This document shows positions 33,094 through 46,200 of a stretch of 64,000 bases of DNA, one piece after another (position 1 is the stretch's first letter; each line of letters starts with the position of its first letter). The notes below the pieces were generated by a model. That model searched no databases and had not been told where the DNA came from. It worked only from the letters and a program-made list of their open reading frames with translations. Source of the DNA: Capronia americana. Its lineage: Eukaryota > Ascomycota > Eurotiomycetes > Chaetothyriales > Herpotrichiellaceae. The stretch spans positions 806,001 to 870,000 of the forward strand of contig JADWQD010000006.1 of NCBI GenBank assembly GCA_016110215.1, written 5' to 3'. A program made the position numbers and the translations under genes.

Positions 33094-34128
33094 GGCAGTT
33101 CAAAGGAAACGGCCAATGCCCCAAGAGCAAAGGCCATCATAGAGCTGGCTCAAGCGAGAATATAAAGGACAAGGGGACATGGGCGAGGCTAAGGTCCTAG
33201 CTGCAAGCCATAAATTATTTGGACTTTCTCAAGAGGAGTGGGCAGTATCCTCTTCCAATGGTTTGCGATAACTAGGAAGCTGTGTCTTGATTATCTCGAT
33301 CCACGGCTTGAGAACTTTAGACACATAGGAGCACTTTTGTCATCCAAGCTGTGGCCAAGTAAATATGCGAAAGGACCTTTTGCATATTGTGCTTGGCGTT
33401 GATTGCACTGTCCAGATCACCCTCTGGACCACATCCAGGAAACTTCAATCGCAATAGTCCAGTCATAAAGGCATTGATTGAAAGTCCATGGATGTCCGAA
33501 TCGCCCATGTAGTCCACCGTGTAGAGAATTGCTGCCCACCAACGTTAATTTGTCTACGGCACTACCTGAATACGCACGCACGCACGCACGCACGCACGCA
33601 CCATGGAAAGAAGCAGACATTGTTTGGGTCGCTCCCTCCGCTAAGCAGTCTACGTCTATGTCTATGTCTAGATTCATATCGAAGAGACGTCTCACTAGTG
33701 CCGGGTCCCGTCCACACAGAGGTTTTCTCCTCCGTCCCAAAAACAGGTTAATATTCAGTTCACTCCGTTGCGGTCCATAGAGCGCCACGCGGGAAGCTGG
33801 GAATAAGCCGAACTTAACCGAACTGTCGTGGTGACGTGAAAGTGAATAAATAAGGTACATATGCCTACAACCCGGTTATAGTTAAATTCATGACGTGTCG
33901 GGAAAGGATAGAAGGGTAATACTTTGACGTACTGGAGACAGTTTCGCCACGTTGATTCGATCATGGGGAGGTTTCAGGTTTATCTTCATCAATATCTATG
34001 TATGTATTCACGGTCAAGTTTCATGGTCACAGATATGATCATTATCTGTTGGTTCGCTTCAGGCAGCGGATGTAGTCATCATTCTTTGATATACCTGCCT
34101 ACCTAGTACTCCGTATTTGGCCTCACAA
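33094..34128. other. Intergenic region upstream of HET gene, downstream of apyrase
   Basis: About 1 kb holding the promoter of the HET gene and the 3' end of the apyrase transcript. Contains an ACGC microsatellite (33,572-33,601) and three GTCTAT units near 33,654-33,670. No gene supported. Confidence 0.5.
33572..33601. repeat. (ACGC)n microsatellite
   Basis: About seven perfect ACGC units. Confidence 0.9.
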
Positions 34129-36291
34129 TCATCGTGTAGGACTTCCACCCCGGCTTTTACTCTTACTCCGCCCATTCGCACTCGCCCCGGGGGCTAGGCT
34201 CTCGCGACTCTCGGTGCGGACAACTAATCCTGCGCGATCAATGGCCGCTGGCCTCAATCTACCGGGACTGCCGCCCCCGTTGGGACTCCGTTTATCCCGC
34301 GGCGAGGAGTGGCCGTGCGAGGACGCCGGGCGTGATGCAGTAGCAGAGGGGCCAAATGCTTTGTCTGCATCGAGGCCCTCGTCGTCGGAGAGGTCGTTTA
34401 ACTCGAAGTCGGTGGGGTCGTAGAGGCGTTGGTCTTCCAAGTCATGCGAGTGGTGCAGTGGGCCTTTGCGGCCATTTATTAGGCGATTGAGGAATGTCAG
34501 CGGGTTGCGCAGTTTCGGCGTGGAGGGGGAGAAGGCGTGGGATGTTGGTGCCGACGAAGGGGCCGAGGGCGAATACGAGGGGTATATGGAGCGGTAGACT
34601 CGCGATCGTCGGTCTCGACCGCAGAGGTAGAATGTCGCGATAATGAGGATGAGGAGGAAAAAGATGAAGCCTGGGAGGCGGTGCGGCGCGTCGGATTTGA
34701 AGAGCGTATCGTGGATGGTGTCGGTTATGCTTTGGACGCCTCCGCTTGGGTTTGAGTCGGAGGGATCTGATGAGCTCGAGTCCGGCATAGATTGAAGCCG
34801 TCCTCCGCTGGGGTATTGGAAGTCGTCTGGAACACCCGCTACGTTGCTCCCAAATCCAACAGGCAAAACGTCCTCGGAAGCGGGTGGGATCTCGGCCGAG
34901 GCGTAAAGAAGCATCTTGCCCATGGTCCAACTCACTTCCGTCGATTTGATCTCATTCACTGCCTGGAATGGATCGACAAACCCCTTGTTTTTGCCACTCT
35001 GTAAAAGTTCCTTCGTGCCATTATGGCCAGAGCCGTTCGTATCCTCCAGTCCCACTCTGGGAATGCCGATGCCGTCATGAAGCATATTGATGAGCCAGCT
35101 TGCCTTGAAACAGACTTCCAATGCGATCTTGTCGTCAACGTCGCTGCCATAAACATGTTCCTTCACGCTGTGTTGGATATCCGACCAATCTTGCTCACAG
35201 AATCCCTTTACCCTCTGCTGGTACGTGTTGAAATCATATGCTTTATCCTTGTGCGCCATCTCGAAGATCTCGTGAGTGGTATGCCAGTACTCGCTAATCC
35301 CGATGAAATGGTTCACATCGAAGTCTATCGCCGGGACATGTACGCCATGGATCAAACAGGGTTCATCCGGACAGGGAATATCTTTCTCCAGTAGAGGAAA
35401 TGTGCGCCTGAGGCATTCATCGAAGTTTCCCACGCCGCGGAGGTAATGATTCGATAAGGAAGGGCCCTCGTCCGATATGATCGTGCCGTCGAAATTCAAT
35501 CGCAGGCCTGTGGGGAGACACGGATCGGGAACTTCGAGGATTCCATCAACAGCGTAGGATTCCTCGAGGTCTTCAACATAGCGGCGACGGGCTTCGTTGG
35601 CGCCGAAACCCAGCCATGTCGTTACAAAGACTTTGTACTCCTGCGGCAAGCCATCCATTGTCCTCAACCTTAATAGTGTAAGATCATTCGCGTGCTTTTC
35701 TGCCTCGGTTGCATTGGGTGCAAAGGCAATCTGAGCGGACGCGCCGCCCATGTCCAAAAAACCATATGTGTGGTGTCCTTTTCCATGTTGGTGCTGTTCG
35801 GGCGAGTCGAACCCTCCAAGCAGATAATTTGCGGCGATCCACCCGTATAGTCCTTCCGTCTCTCCTGGTATTACTTGGATATGGACGTCACAGTCAGGTA
35901 GTGAGAAGTTCGTCTTGGATCTGATGTAGGAGCATATGTTCTGTAGGACAGACTTTTGTTGATGGTCGGGTAGGAGGCGCATGCCCGCTGTCGCAAGGAG
36001 GAATATAGGAGTCTCAGGGACGGCGGATTTAGGGATATACTTGAGAGCGTGTTCGAGAAGTGGTTTTAAGTGATCCGGGCCGACAAGGTCGGGTGTTTCT
36101 CCATAGGTCGACACTCCTGGGTGGACTTTCTTCGTCCATTTGTCCTTTGTTTTTAACTCTGGGAGGGTAGGTAGGGACGAGGCTTTGACAGTCGCGGACG
36201 AGTTTCCAACCCATTGATATACGTATACTCGTGTCCCGGATGAGCCAGCATCCAGAACAACTCCATAGCGTTCATGTTTTCCGTGCCCCAT
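34129..36291 (-). CDS. YND1: Apyrase, GDA1/CD39 nucleoside diphosphatase (Golgi Ynd1 type)
   Basis: A complete frame of 720 residues. The apyrase conserved regions appear in order: ACR1 DAGSSGTRVYVYQW (about 14-27), ACR2 LLATAGMRLL (98-107), ACR3 ETEGLYGWIAANYLLG (144-159) and ACR4 LDMGGASAQIAF (179-190). One hydrophobic segment near 538-557 (LPGFIFFLLILIIATFYLCG) is a C-terminal membrane anchor, followed by a basic and Ser-rich tail. There is no N-terminal anchor. This layout, catalytic domain first and a single C-terminal anchor, matches yeast Ynd1 rather than Gda1, which is anchored at its N-terminus. Ynd1 hydrolyses GDP and UDP released by glycosyltransferases in the Golgi lumen. Its start lies 326 bp from the transposon island. 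Confidence 0.95.
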   Translation of the reverse strand: MGHGKHERYGVVLDAGSSGTRVYVYQWVGNSSATVKASSLPTLPELKTKDKWTKKVHPGVSTYGETPDLVGPDHLKPLLEHALKYIPKSAVPETPIFLLATAGMRLLPDHQQKSVLQNICSYIRSKTNFSLPDCDVHIQVIPGETEGLYGWIAANYLLGGFDSPEQHQHGKGHHTYGFLDMGGASAQIAFAPNATEAEKHANDLTLLRLRTMDGLPQEYKVFVTTWLGFGANEARRRYVEDLEESYAVDGILEVPDPCLPTGLRLNFDGTIISDEGPSLSNHYLRGVGNFDECLRRTFPLLEKDIPCPDEPCLIHGVHVPAIDFDVNHFIGISEYWHTTHEIFEMAHKDKAYDFNTYQQRVKGFCEQDWSDIQHSVKEHVYGSDVDDKIALEVCFKASWLINMLHDGIGIPRVGLEDTNGSGHNGTKELLQSGKNKGFVDPFQAVNEIKSTEVSWTMGKMLLYASAEIPPASEDVLPVGFGSNVAGVPDDFQYPSGGRLQSMPDSSSSDPSDSNPSGGVQSITDTIHDTLFKSDAPHRLPGFIFFLLILIIATFYLCGRDRRSRVYRSIYPSYSPSAPSSAPTSHAFSPSTPKLRNPLTFLNRLINGRKGPLHHSHDLEDQRLYDPTDFELNDLSDDEGLDADKAFGPSATASRPASSHGHSSPRDKRSPNGGGSPGRLRPAAIDRAGLVVRTESRESLAPGASANGRSKSKSRGGSPTR

Positions 36292-36612
36292 TGCGGAGGT
36301 CTTTTATCACATGCTTCGAGGATCAACCAAGCTTGAAACCAGCCAGCCTGCGAGAGGAGAAATGGGCGGAAAGTGGCCGCAATCTAATCAAACAACGGAA
36401 TGAGGGATTAGAAATGGTAAATTAGGTGGTTGTATGAAAGCGAAGGACCATTGAAGAAATCATTCAGTCTACGATTGCGTTGAATTGTCTGGCCGTCTCT
36501 GTTTGCGGAGAAATCGATGGTTACGTAGCCGCGCGTAGCCTTGCCGTTTTCGGCATAGTCGGATTCCTCAGCCTCGTCGACGTAGCCTTGCTCGCGTCTC
36601 ATGGGGGCCACC
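36292..36612. other. Apyrase upstream region, left flank of the transposon island
   Basis: Contains the apyrase 5' region and, from about 36,408 to 36,600 on the minus strand, an open frame of about 64 codons (MRREQGYVDEAEESDY start). Joining across the island extends this frame upstream without a stop for about 50 codons. Whether it is a real small gene is unclear. Confidence 0.35.
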
Positions 36613-36617
36613 ACGCT
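36613..36617. other. Target-site duplication, left copy (ACGCT)
   Basis: ACGCT directly before the 5' LTR, matched by ACGCT at 53,779-53,783 directly after the 3' LTR. Confidence 0.93.
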
Positions 36618-36758
36618 TGTCACGGAAGGCAATAACGAATGGGAGGAAGGCGCGTCCCGCTTAGGAATAGTCTCTCTCTTCTCTCTCTCAATCCTCAGAT
36701 AACCCTCAATTAGCACTCAATACAATACTTACAGTTTATACCACTACTATTCCTCATA
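36618..36758 (+). repeat. 5' LTR of the gypsy element (141 bp)
   Basis: Begins TGTCACGG and ends CCTCATA. Aligned without gaps to the 3' LTR it shows 11 differences in 141 bp, all transitions; ten are in a CpA/TpG to TpA context. Confidence 0.95.
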
Positions 36759-38659
36759 AATAATAGCAACTTTTAGTTGATAAATCGTCACCACTATAGG
36801 TCCTCCACCAGTGAAGCCCAACTAGAGCTGGGAAGCTCGCTGCCGCCCCCCTTCAGCGGTGGTAAAAGCCACTATTATAGATCGAAAGGTCTTACTATTT
36901 CCCCCTCTATCCCTATATATAAGTAAAACTAATAAGTAAATAAAATAAGTAAGATTAACTAGGTCTAAGCGTTTTACTAAAACCTCTATAGACTTAAAGT
37001 TTAGTTTCGCTGCCTCCGGTAGCGGTTTACTAAGTATATTTACTATACTAATACGCCGCTAAAGGTAATTCTTTCGCCTTATATAAATTTTTCTAGTAGG
37101 TGAAGCTATTAATAGCTTATATAAAAGAATTCTATAAACTACTAGAGTAATATAGAAGACTAGAAAACTACTCTAAAATAGTATCTTTATAATATTTAGA
37201 AGAGTAAATTATAAACTATACCCCGATAAATAAAGTAGTTAAGGGACTTAAAAATTATACTACTATTCTTATAGAATAGTTAAGGCTTAAAATATTAGAT
37301 ATAGTAAGCGGAATAATAAAGGAAATCTTATAATAATCGGACTTATCTTTATTAATACTATTATTACTATTCCTAGACCTATTTAGAATAGCCGACCGAG
37401 ATTCTAGCTACTTAAGGCCCCCCTAGCTCTTCTCGTAGGATTAGTAGATATAAATATAAGAAATAATAAGTGAATTCCGTTAAACTATTACTAAAGAAAT
37501 CCGGAGAGGATACTAGCGGATAAACTCGGATAGCTAACGGAATATAGTACCGCTATTAATATCTTAGCTAGTACTAGTAATTTAGATATAATACCGCTAA
37601 ATTAAAGGATTAAATATTAAGTACTTTTAGCTAAATATACTAGTAAATATAGACTATAAGAATTTTATAATATATAAAAATAAAATATATTATTAAAGTA
37701 TATATATCTTTATTAATTATCTTTAAGTACTAGCTAATACTTAAGATATTACTATCCTTAAATAGATAATTAAAATATATCTTTAAGGAAAAGTATAATC
37801 CTAGTAAGATAATAAGCTAGAGTTAGTCCTTAGAGTCGGTATTATTATATTTATTAATAGAATTAAGAAATAGGTTAAGGTACTAAAAAATAGATTTTAA
37901 GCCCCGCTATTAAAAGCCCTAAACTAGCTTAACCGCTTATAGTATATAATTATTAATATAAAGAATAAGAAATCCCTAATTATATATATTAGTAAAGTAG
38001 TTAATATAAGTAAAGTATATAGCTAAGGAGATAATAAATATATTATAGTTTTATATATATAGAATTAAATTAATATTAAGTTATAAGAGTTAATTAATAA
38101 ACTATAAGAAAATATAATAGTAATAGAATTTATAAAGACTATAAAGATAAAGTAGATAAATTAGTTTAAAAAGATAGTCTAAATAGATATAGATTAATAT
38201 AATTATAAGTAAAGCCCTTTAGACTACTAAAATATATTCTAAAGTAGTAAATAGGCCGCCTAAGGATATTATAACGGATAGTTATTAGGTAACTAAGCTT
38301 CTTAGTAACTATTTATATAGAGAAATCTAAATACTAACCTAAACCCTTAAAGGAACTATAGTGCCTATAGTATAGGCCCCTAATACCCCTAAAACTTCCT
38401 AAACTACTAAGAATACTAAGGATACTAAGGATACCCTAATAATTAAGGTAATATAAATAATTAAGGTAACTAGAATATAAAGAGGTTACTATACTAGCTA
38501 TAGAATTAAACGGCGGGCGGAAACGAAAATAATTAGAGACAATTAATTTTAAGGAATCTAAATAAGAATAATTTCGCGGGAGAAGTAGAAAATATTAAGC
38601 TAGATAATAAATTTAAATAGGATAACGTGAACACTAGTTATATAGATTATATAGATATA

Positions 38660-38987
38660 GACTATAGATTAGATAGTTTTAAGTCGGGTTTTTAGGGCTG
38701 GTATCCGGTCTAATAGTAGTACTTAGACACTTTTTAGCTATTTAAGCCCGAGTTTAATAGGGGTTTTCCTAGTTCTATAGGGCCTAAAAAACCTAAAAAT
38801 TACTAAAAATAGTAGTAAAATATATTATTTTTAGTAATTTTTAGGTTTTTCGCTATTCTATAGGGTTTATTACTAAAATTATTATATTTAAGTACTTTAT
38901 TAGTAAGTAGAATCGCTATCTGATAGGGCCTAAAGCCCTACCGGGTTATACTATCCTACCGGATAACCCGGCGTCCGATCTATAGTC
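38660..38987. mobile_element. MITE-like element (328 bp) nested in the gypsy gag
   Basis: Ends are perfect 10 bp inverted repeats, GACTATAGAT and ATCTATAGTC. They are flanked by TATA on both sides (38,656-38,659 and 38,988-38,991), which may be a TA duplication in a TATA context. The centre holds a perfect 25 bp inverted repeat (38,787-38,811 and 38,826-38,850, 14 bp loop). There is no coding capacity. Removal with one TATA restores the surrounding gag frame. Probably a Tc1/mariner-type MITE, judged only from target and size. Confidence 0.75.
38787..38850. repeat. Perfect 25 bp inverted repeat inside the MITE
   Basis: Arms 38,787-38,811 and 38,826-38,850 are exact reverse complements separated by 14 bp. 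Confidence 0.9.
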
Positions 38988-39578
38988 TATATAGACGATA
39001 ACTAGGAATTTAAAGGCCTTAAATAAGATTAAGGCGAATATAAAGCGGAGTAAATAGAGTATTTCGGTTTATAGGTTAAAAAGAAATAGTATACCTATAA
39101 GCGGAAAGGCTATAACTAGAGCTTTAATTTAAATAATAAATTATATTAATATATTAAATAGGAATACCCGAAATATAATAATATACCGTCCTAAAAACCG
39201 ATATAATAGTAAGTAAAAGTAACGGAACCGCCGCGTATTATTTAATCGGTAGTAAAATAATTAGATTAAGTAAATAAAATACTAAGGAGCTAGAGATATA
39301 TAGTAATAAAAGCCTTAATTAATAAGAGTAAAGAGGTTAATATTTATATTAATTCCGGATATATACTATTAATTATTAATAGATTATTCCTTAAGTGAAT
39401 TACACTAAAGGCCGAAATTAAGAAGGTAAATTTAGCTAGAATTAGAGGCCTTAATAGCTATATCTATAACTATAATTAAGTAGTTAAGCTAAAGATTCAC
39501 CTTTAGGGTATTAATATCGCGATAAAGCTAGTAAAGATAAAACTAAATTACTAGCTATAAATTATTAATAACTATAAA

Positions 39579-39590
39579 GTAAATATACTC
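39579..39590. other. LINE target-site duplication, left copy
   Basis: GTAAATATACTC directly before the poly-T tract; ATAAATATACTC at 46,303-46,314. The first base differs by G/A, consistent with RIP. Confidence 0.85.
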
Positions 39591-39603
39591 TTTTTTTTTT
39601 TTT
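39591..39603 (-). other. Poly(A) tail of the LINE (poly-T on plus strand)
   Basis: Thirteen consecutive T on the plus strand at the boundary next to the target duplication. Confidence 0.9.
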
Positions 39604-42499
39604 AAATTCTCTACTCCTAGAAGCTACTTAAAGCTTATATTAAGAATTCTATAAACTATTAAATAAGATAGGGAAAACCCTCCCGAGAAATAAAACCTAC
39701 CCTCTTCTATTCCTATTAGTTTCGCTTTATACTAAGTATTTATAAGCCTTTATAGGTAGCGCCGGATTATCCTTTAAGCCTCTAGGCTTTCCTCCCTTCT
39801 TTCCTTTTCCCTCTAGTTATAATTAGTTATAACCCGTCTCCCTCCGGAGAAGTAGGGTTTTAGGGGTATTAGGGTCGCGGGCCTCTCCTCTAAAGTTATT
39901 TAAAAGTTTTTAAGTACTCTTCGGTTATAATAAGTTATAACTTTCCTCTAGTAGTAAAGTAAAGCTAGAGTAAGGCTAGAGTAAGGTATAGCTAAGGTAA
40001 ATATAAAGTAAATTATTAGTAAATTATAGGTGAATTATAAGGTAAGTAGTAAGTAAGAGAGAAGTAAAAGATAAGTAAATAATTAATAAGTATTATAATC
40101 TTTATCTTTTACTTTAACTCTTATATTATAGTTATAAGTAGTTATAATTAGTCTTATATAGGTTCCCTAGTATAAGTATATATTTATACCTCTTCTTTAT
40201 TTTTCTTATATCTTCCTCTATACTATATTTTCTATCTTCTTTCTTTTCTATTTATAACCTTTTATAACTACTATACTATATAAAGGTCCTTATAAGCGCT
40301 TTAGTAGCTATACCTATATAATTCTCTAAGTATATACCCTTAATAAACTTTCTAAACTATTAAATTACTAATAGTTATAAAGACTTTTAATAATATTATA
40401 GATATCCTAAATTAGCGCGACCTCTATAATAAGTACCTCTTCTAAATCGCTATCTTTACTAATAAGTACTTTCTATAACTATTTATAACCTTACTAACCC
40501 CCTTAATAAAACTCTAAGCTTTTAAAGATAAAGTATACTTAATTTAAATTAAGGGAGACTATAATAATCTATATTTATACTATCTCTCTTATAACTATTT
40601 ATAACTAACTTATTAGCCTATACTAAGTACACCGGTTAATATAGTAAATTTAAAACTTATATATTTTTTAGTAGTATAAAGTATAGTGATAAGCTAGCTT
40701 ATCTCTTTATAATTTATTATAATCTACTAATTTTATTCTAGCTTATACTTACTATATCTAGTAATTTAAGAAAGTTAACTATACTTTTACTATTAAATAT
40801 AAGTCTTACCTCTTTATAACTTATTATAACTATACTAACTCTCTTAGTAATAACTAAGAAAGCCTTAATCTATAAAGCTTAAAAGATTACTAAAGAGGCA
40901 CTTTATAAAGCTTAAAAGACTATTATAATTACTTATAACTCTTTATAAACTTCTAAAATTATTAAACCTACTCCTAAGGCTAAAGCTAAGTCTATTTCTA
41001 AATTAGTTATAACTAGTTCCGCTCTAGCTATAAAGCGTTCCGCTTATTAATAAGTCAGCGCCTATAAACTTAAAGACCTCTTAGATTAAGTAGTTATATA
41101 AGGTTTTAAATAGTTTTTATAAAGTTCTAGTATTATATATATTAGTAGGAAGTAGAGTAACTAATTATAATAGCTTATAACTAAGTAAGTAGATATTTTA
41201 AGCTATAAGCTTTATTACTTATATCTTTTAGTAAAGGCTTATAACCTTAAATAAGTAGGTAAGCTAATAAATAATAGGCTAATACCTTAGCTAAAGTACT
41301 ATATATAATATAACTAACTTTCTTTAATAAAACCTTCCTTAAACTACTATAACCGCTTATAACCGCCTTATATAAGATAAAAGCTAGCTAGATAGCCTAC
41401 CCCTCGCGCTTATACTTAAGGCTAAGTCTAAGGCTAAATTAGGGGAGGAGGTTTATCTACTATAGTTAAATTACTACTACCTTAGCCTTTATTAAGGATT
41501 TAACTAGTCTTTAGTAATTACTCTAATACTAGAGACTATAGAGGGGTACTCTTCTCTCCTATTAATTAAGATAGTACTTAATAATATACTTTATAGTTTA
41601 TTATAACTATTTATAACTATATATAGAGAGAATTCCTAAAACTCTCCTTTTATAGAGAAAGGCGTTAAGTCCGATTTTTTCTATATAGATCTAGATTATT
41701 ATCGCGCTTAATGCCTTTAGGAAGATTATATATAATTTCTTTAAGTTATACCTCTCTATAAGGAGAGCTAAAGATCTCCTATATATAAGGACGGACTTAA
41801 TATATTAGGCTCACCTTCGGTCCTATATAGCTTAGGAGTATTCTTACTAAGCCTTCTTTTAAGACCTTAGTTATATAGTTACTAAATTACTTAAATCTTA
41901 TTATAAAATCTTAGTATAGTATTAATTAGGGAAGTTTAGCTATAGTTACTAAAGCTTAAGTACTATTAAGGTCGCTCTTTATTATAACGCCTATTATCTT
42001 ATCTTAAGGTAGTATAATTAGATCTTACTATACTCCTCTCTAATAAATTAGCCTATTAAGAAGTAATATATCTATAGAAGAAGTACCGCGAGCCTTTTTT
42101 TAATATTAAGATAGATTAGGGGGACCCCTAACTCTCTCTTAAGGGTTAGGCCCCCTACCGCCTTATATATACCGGTTATATACTATAACCCCTAGTTTTA
42201 TATTATCTCTAGCCTCTTATTAGCTAACTTTATTATTAATCTAAGGTTATCTAAGCTCTACTAAATTTTTAAGGCGAAACTTATTATAGACTAAAGTATT
42301 ATTAAGTAAATAAGTTATAATTATAATAATCTCGCCCCTTAGGTTAAATAAGTAATATAACTAAATATAAGTAATTATAACTTAAATTAACTTTTTACCC
42401 CCTAAAGTTATTTCTTTCACTATAGTTTTAAGTTTATTTACACCTTTAGAATCTTAATAGTTTACTTTATCTCTAATTATATCCCCTTAATCTTAGCCC

Positions 42500-43250
42500 C
42501 TACCTTTATATTAAACTTACTCCGGTTTCTTATAAAGTAAATTAACTTATACTTATTTAGAGCGAACTTTACCCTATAGCTTAGCGCCTATTACTAGTAT
42601 TTATAATAAATTCTCTTTAGTTTTATATAGTTATACTCTATAGACTTACTATATATAAGGATATATATATTATCTATAAATCCGACTAAAGTAATTTATA
42701 GCTCTTTATTCCTAATATTATTTAGAAGGTCCGCTATAAAGAAGAGAAAGATAATTAATAAGACTAGAGATCCCTATAGGATCCCCTTAATTATACTAAA
42801 GTATAGGGTCTCGCCTTTTAGTATACTAAGTTTTATAGTTTATTTATTTAGAAAACTCTTTATCTATTTTATTATAAGGCTCAAGACGCGTCTCTTTTAA
42901 AGATTATATAATAGCTATAAATATAATATATTATTAAAGACTTCTATAATATCTATATAAAGTACTATAACTATTTATAACTCTTTAAGAAAGTTCTAAA
43001 TTATATAAATTTATTTTATAATAAGCTAAAGTACTAAACTTATTAATCTTTCTTTTTAAGCTTCTATTTATAAATTAAAGAGAAGATAATAGGTTTTTAC
43101 TAGTTTTAAGAGTCTCCTTATAATAATAATCTTAAAGATCTTCTCTATAGTATTAAGTAATATAATTAATTAATATATATTAATAATAAAGTAGTTAGGC
43201 TTACTTAGCTTCCTTAAAATAAGTATAATTACTTACTTCTATTCTATAAA
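42500..43250 (-). pseudogene. Decayed reverse transcriptase of the LINE
   Basis: Minus-strand relic around the F-x-D-D-type block at 42,664-42,693. Preceding residues in the same frame include a stretch resembling the conserved polymerase block before it. Stops throughout. Confidence 0.65.
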
Positions 43251-46200
43251 GTAGTATTCTAGTTATAATATCGCTATAAAGATTTATAAAAGTCTTAGGA
43301 CTAGCTATATTATAGCGGCCTTAATAACTATATTTAGGATTTAGTTAAAGTCTAGTACTTTTTTACTTATAACCCTTTAGATTACTATATATACTTTATC
43401 TTCCTCTATTTTATTTTATATAGGGAGTAGCTCTAGATAGCTAGCTATCTTAATATCTCTTATATCCGCGTATATATTCTCGGGAAAGAACTACTTTTAG
43501 AAGGTTTAAAGCTTCTCTTAAAGGTTTATAATCCGTTTAGTCTCTCCTTATATCGCCTTAATTATAATCTCTAATAGCTATAGAAGGGCCCTTATAATTC
43601 CTACTTATTTTAACTATTTACTAGCTTTCTATAAACCTTCTAAGATTCCCGCTAGTTTAGTGATCCCTTAGTGAAAGGCTTATTACTTTACCTTCCTTAT
43701 TACTATAATCTTCCTATTTCTTATAACTCTTTAGAGCTTAAGGGATTATATAGTATTAAGGTGTAGATAGTTAAGATAGACTCTCTAATACTCTCTTATT
43801 ATCTATAAGTATTTATTAGTTTAGTAAAACTTATTATACCTTAAGGACTTTATCTATAGAACTAATATCTTAATTATATTTATAATAATTTATATTATAT
43901 CTTAGACTACTATATTAATTTAGCTTTTAGAGTCTAGCTAGTAACTTATATTCTAGCGCTTAAGGGCCTTTAGTATTACTTCTAAGTTTAGCTTCTTCTA
44001 GTTCCGTCTTTAGGAGGTTTTAACTAGTTCTAGACTAAAGTAAATAGTTATTTTAATAAGTTTATAGTTAAAGAATTATTCTATATCTAGTTATATAGTA
44101 TATTATAATACTTTATAAATATAAAGAGTTAAAAGGAATATTAGGTTAATTATACTTTTAGTACCTCTTTCCTTCTAGGTTATTATCCTAAGAGAGGTTA
44201 TAAGTAATAGTAAATAGTCCCTTATAATATTAAGGAAGTCGTCGGCCGTAGAGTAGAATATAAATTTATTTAGTCTATTCTATAGAGAGTAATAAAGATT
44301 AAAGTCCTTAACTATAAGGTTTATTATATCTACTTATAACTTCTTAAGGAGAAGAGTAAGGGCGCCTTAGAGCTAAGAGAAGCTTAACTTAAGGCTTAAG
44401 TTATAGATATTATAAATATCTATAGTAGTACCCTCTTACCTAATTAAGATTATCTAAAAGTCTATAGAGTAGTTTATAACCGACTATAAGCTAATCTTTA
44501 GTCTCTTATTAATATAGAGATATACCCTTATATCGTTATATTAAGGATATATAAGGTGGAAGAGGAGGTAAGTCGGGTAATAACTTATTATAATATATTT
44601 ATTTCACTATAACTCCTAAATTATAATAATATTAAACTTATAGACTCTTATATCCTTAAGGAGCGGAATAATTATACCCTCTTTCCTATAATTTATATTA
44701 TACTATAAGATCTATAGAGTAGTTATACTTATTTATAATCTAGAGAGTCTCTACTTAAACTTTTAATCTTAGTATCCTCCCTATTTCTTTTTAATAGAGA
44801 CTTATCCTAAAGAGTTATAAGAGGGGGCGATATATTACTTATAGTCCTCTTTCCGGATATATTAAGCTAGAATTACCTTAGGTCTCTACCTACTAATATA
44901 ATACTAGTAAGCCTTCCTCTTTATCTCGGTATCTATAGATTAGGTCGTACTTTAATACTAGAAGTTACCCCTCTTACTAGAGATACTATAGAACTTATTA
45001 TAACCTTCTTTAATATATTATTATAGTATTATAACGTTAGCTCTTTTAGGTTCCTTACTTTTTAGATCTTCTATCTCTAGACTTAATATCTTTTATTCTA
45101 TACTCTATAGTTTCCTTTATATAGTATATATTTACTAGCCGCTCTATATAGTTTTAAGTATTTATAAGTAGTATAGCGCTTAGTGTAGTTTATATAAGTT
45201 ATCTTATTTCTATAGACCTAAGTAATATATCTAAACTATTAGTAGTTATAATATTATATAACCCTTACTTCTCTTATAAACCTTTTATATTCTTTAATTT
45301 CCTAGCTTATTATTAAACCTTCTATAATAATCTAGTTTATATTATAAGCCGTTAGAACCTTAATAATTAGAGAGCTAAACTTCTTCTTTACTTAACTTAT
45401 ACTCTTTAACTAGCTTACCCTTAATATCTTAAGATCTAAATAAAGGCGTTAGTTTTTCTCTTAAATCTTTATAGCTACTTATACCTATTAAGAGATATTA
45501 ATATCCTTTATTTAGACTATATAGGTGAAGACTATAAAGGTAGTTCTCTTAACCTTTATAAATAATATAATAACCTATAACTACTTAGAACTCTTCTTAA
45601 GTAAGACTCTTAACTTTATTTATATTATTATAATAAGGAGGTCCCTACTTATTAATTTCTAAATAGTTAAAATATCTTTTATTACTTTCTTTAGCTCTTT
45701 ATATTAGATTACATTAAGTAGCGCCTTAACCCCTATATCCCTTAAGTACTTATATTCTTAGTTACTTTAGATTATAACTATAATCTCCCTATTACGCCTC
45801 TTTATAGGAGGTTCTATAGGAGTAGGGGTAGTATTTAGCTAATTAGCTTAGGCCGCTACCTAGCTCTATATTCACTATATACCTAGTCCGCTTAATAATA
45901 GTTTCTTCTTAATCTCCTCTATATTTACTAGGATCTACTTAATACTATTTATAACTAGCTTATTATATAATATTATATTACTCACGTTACTAGTATTTAG
46001 GATCTAGATAATCCTAAATAACACGTCTTTCTCCACTACTATATACTTCTTTCTATCTCTTTTAATAATCTCTATACTGTCTATAAGCTTCTAGAGCTTC
46101 TTAAATTATTCCGTAACCGCGTAGAACCGCGCGTTACTACTTATAGGTGTAGGGGGATTAGTGCTTCCCCTATTACCTTCCCTTCTTTCTCTCTTAATTC

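Larger units (their letters stand above)
36759..39350 (+). pseudogene. Decayed gag region of the gypsy element
   Basis: A plus-strand relic with many stops, interrupted by the MITE at 38,660-38,987. A basic stretch near 39,100-39,180 looks like a zinc-knuckle region of gag whose Cys codons were changed. Reading across the MITE excision point gives an acidic stretch (IDIDDN, then EFKGLK) in frame. The primer-binding site should lie just after 36,758, but TAATAGCAAC there is too altered to assign to a tRNA. Confidence 0.6.
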
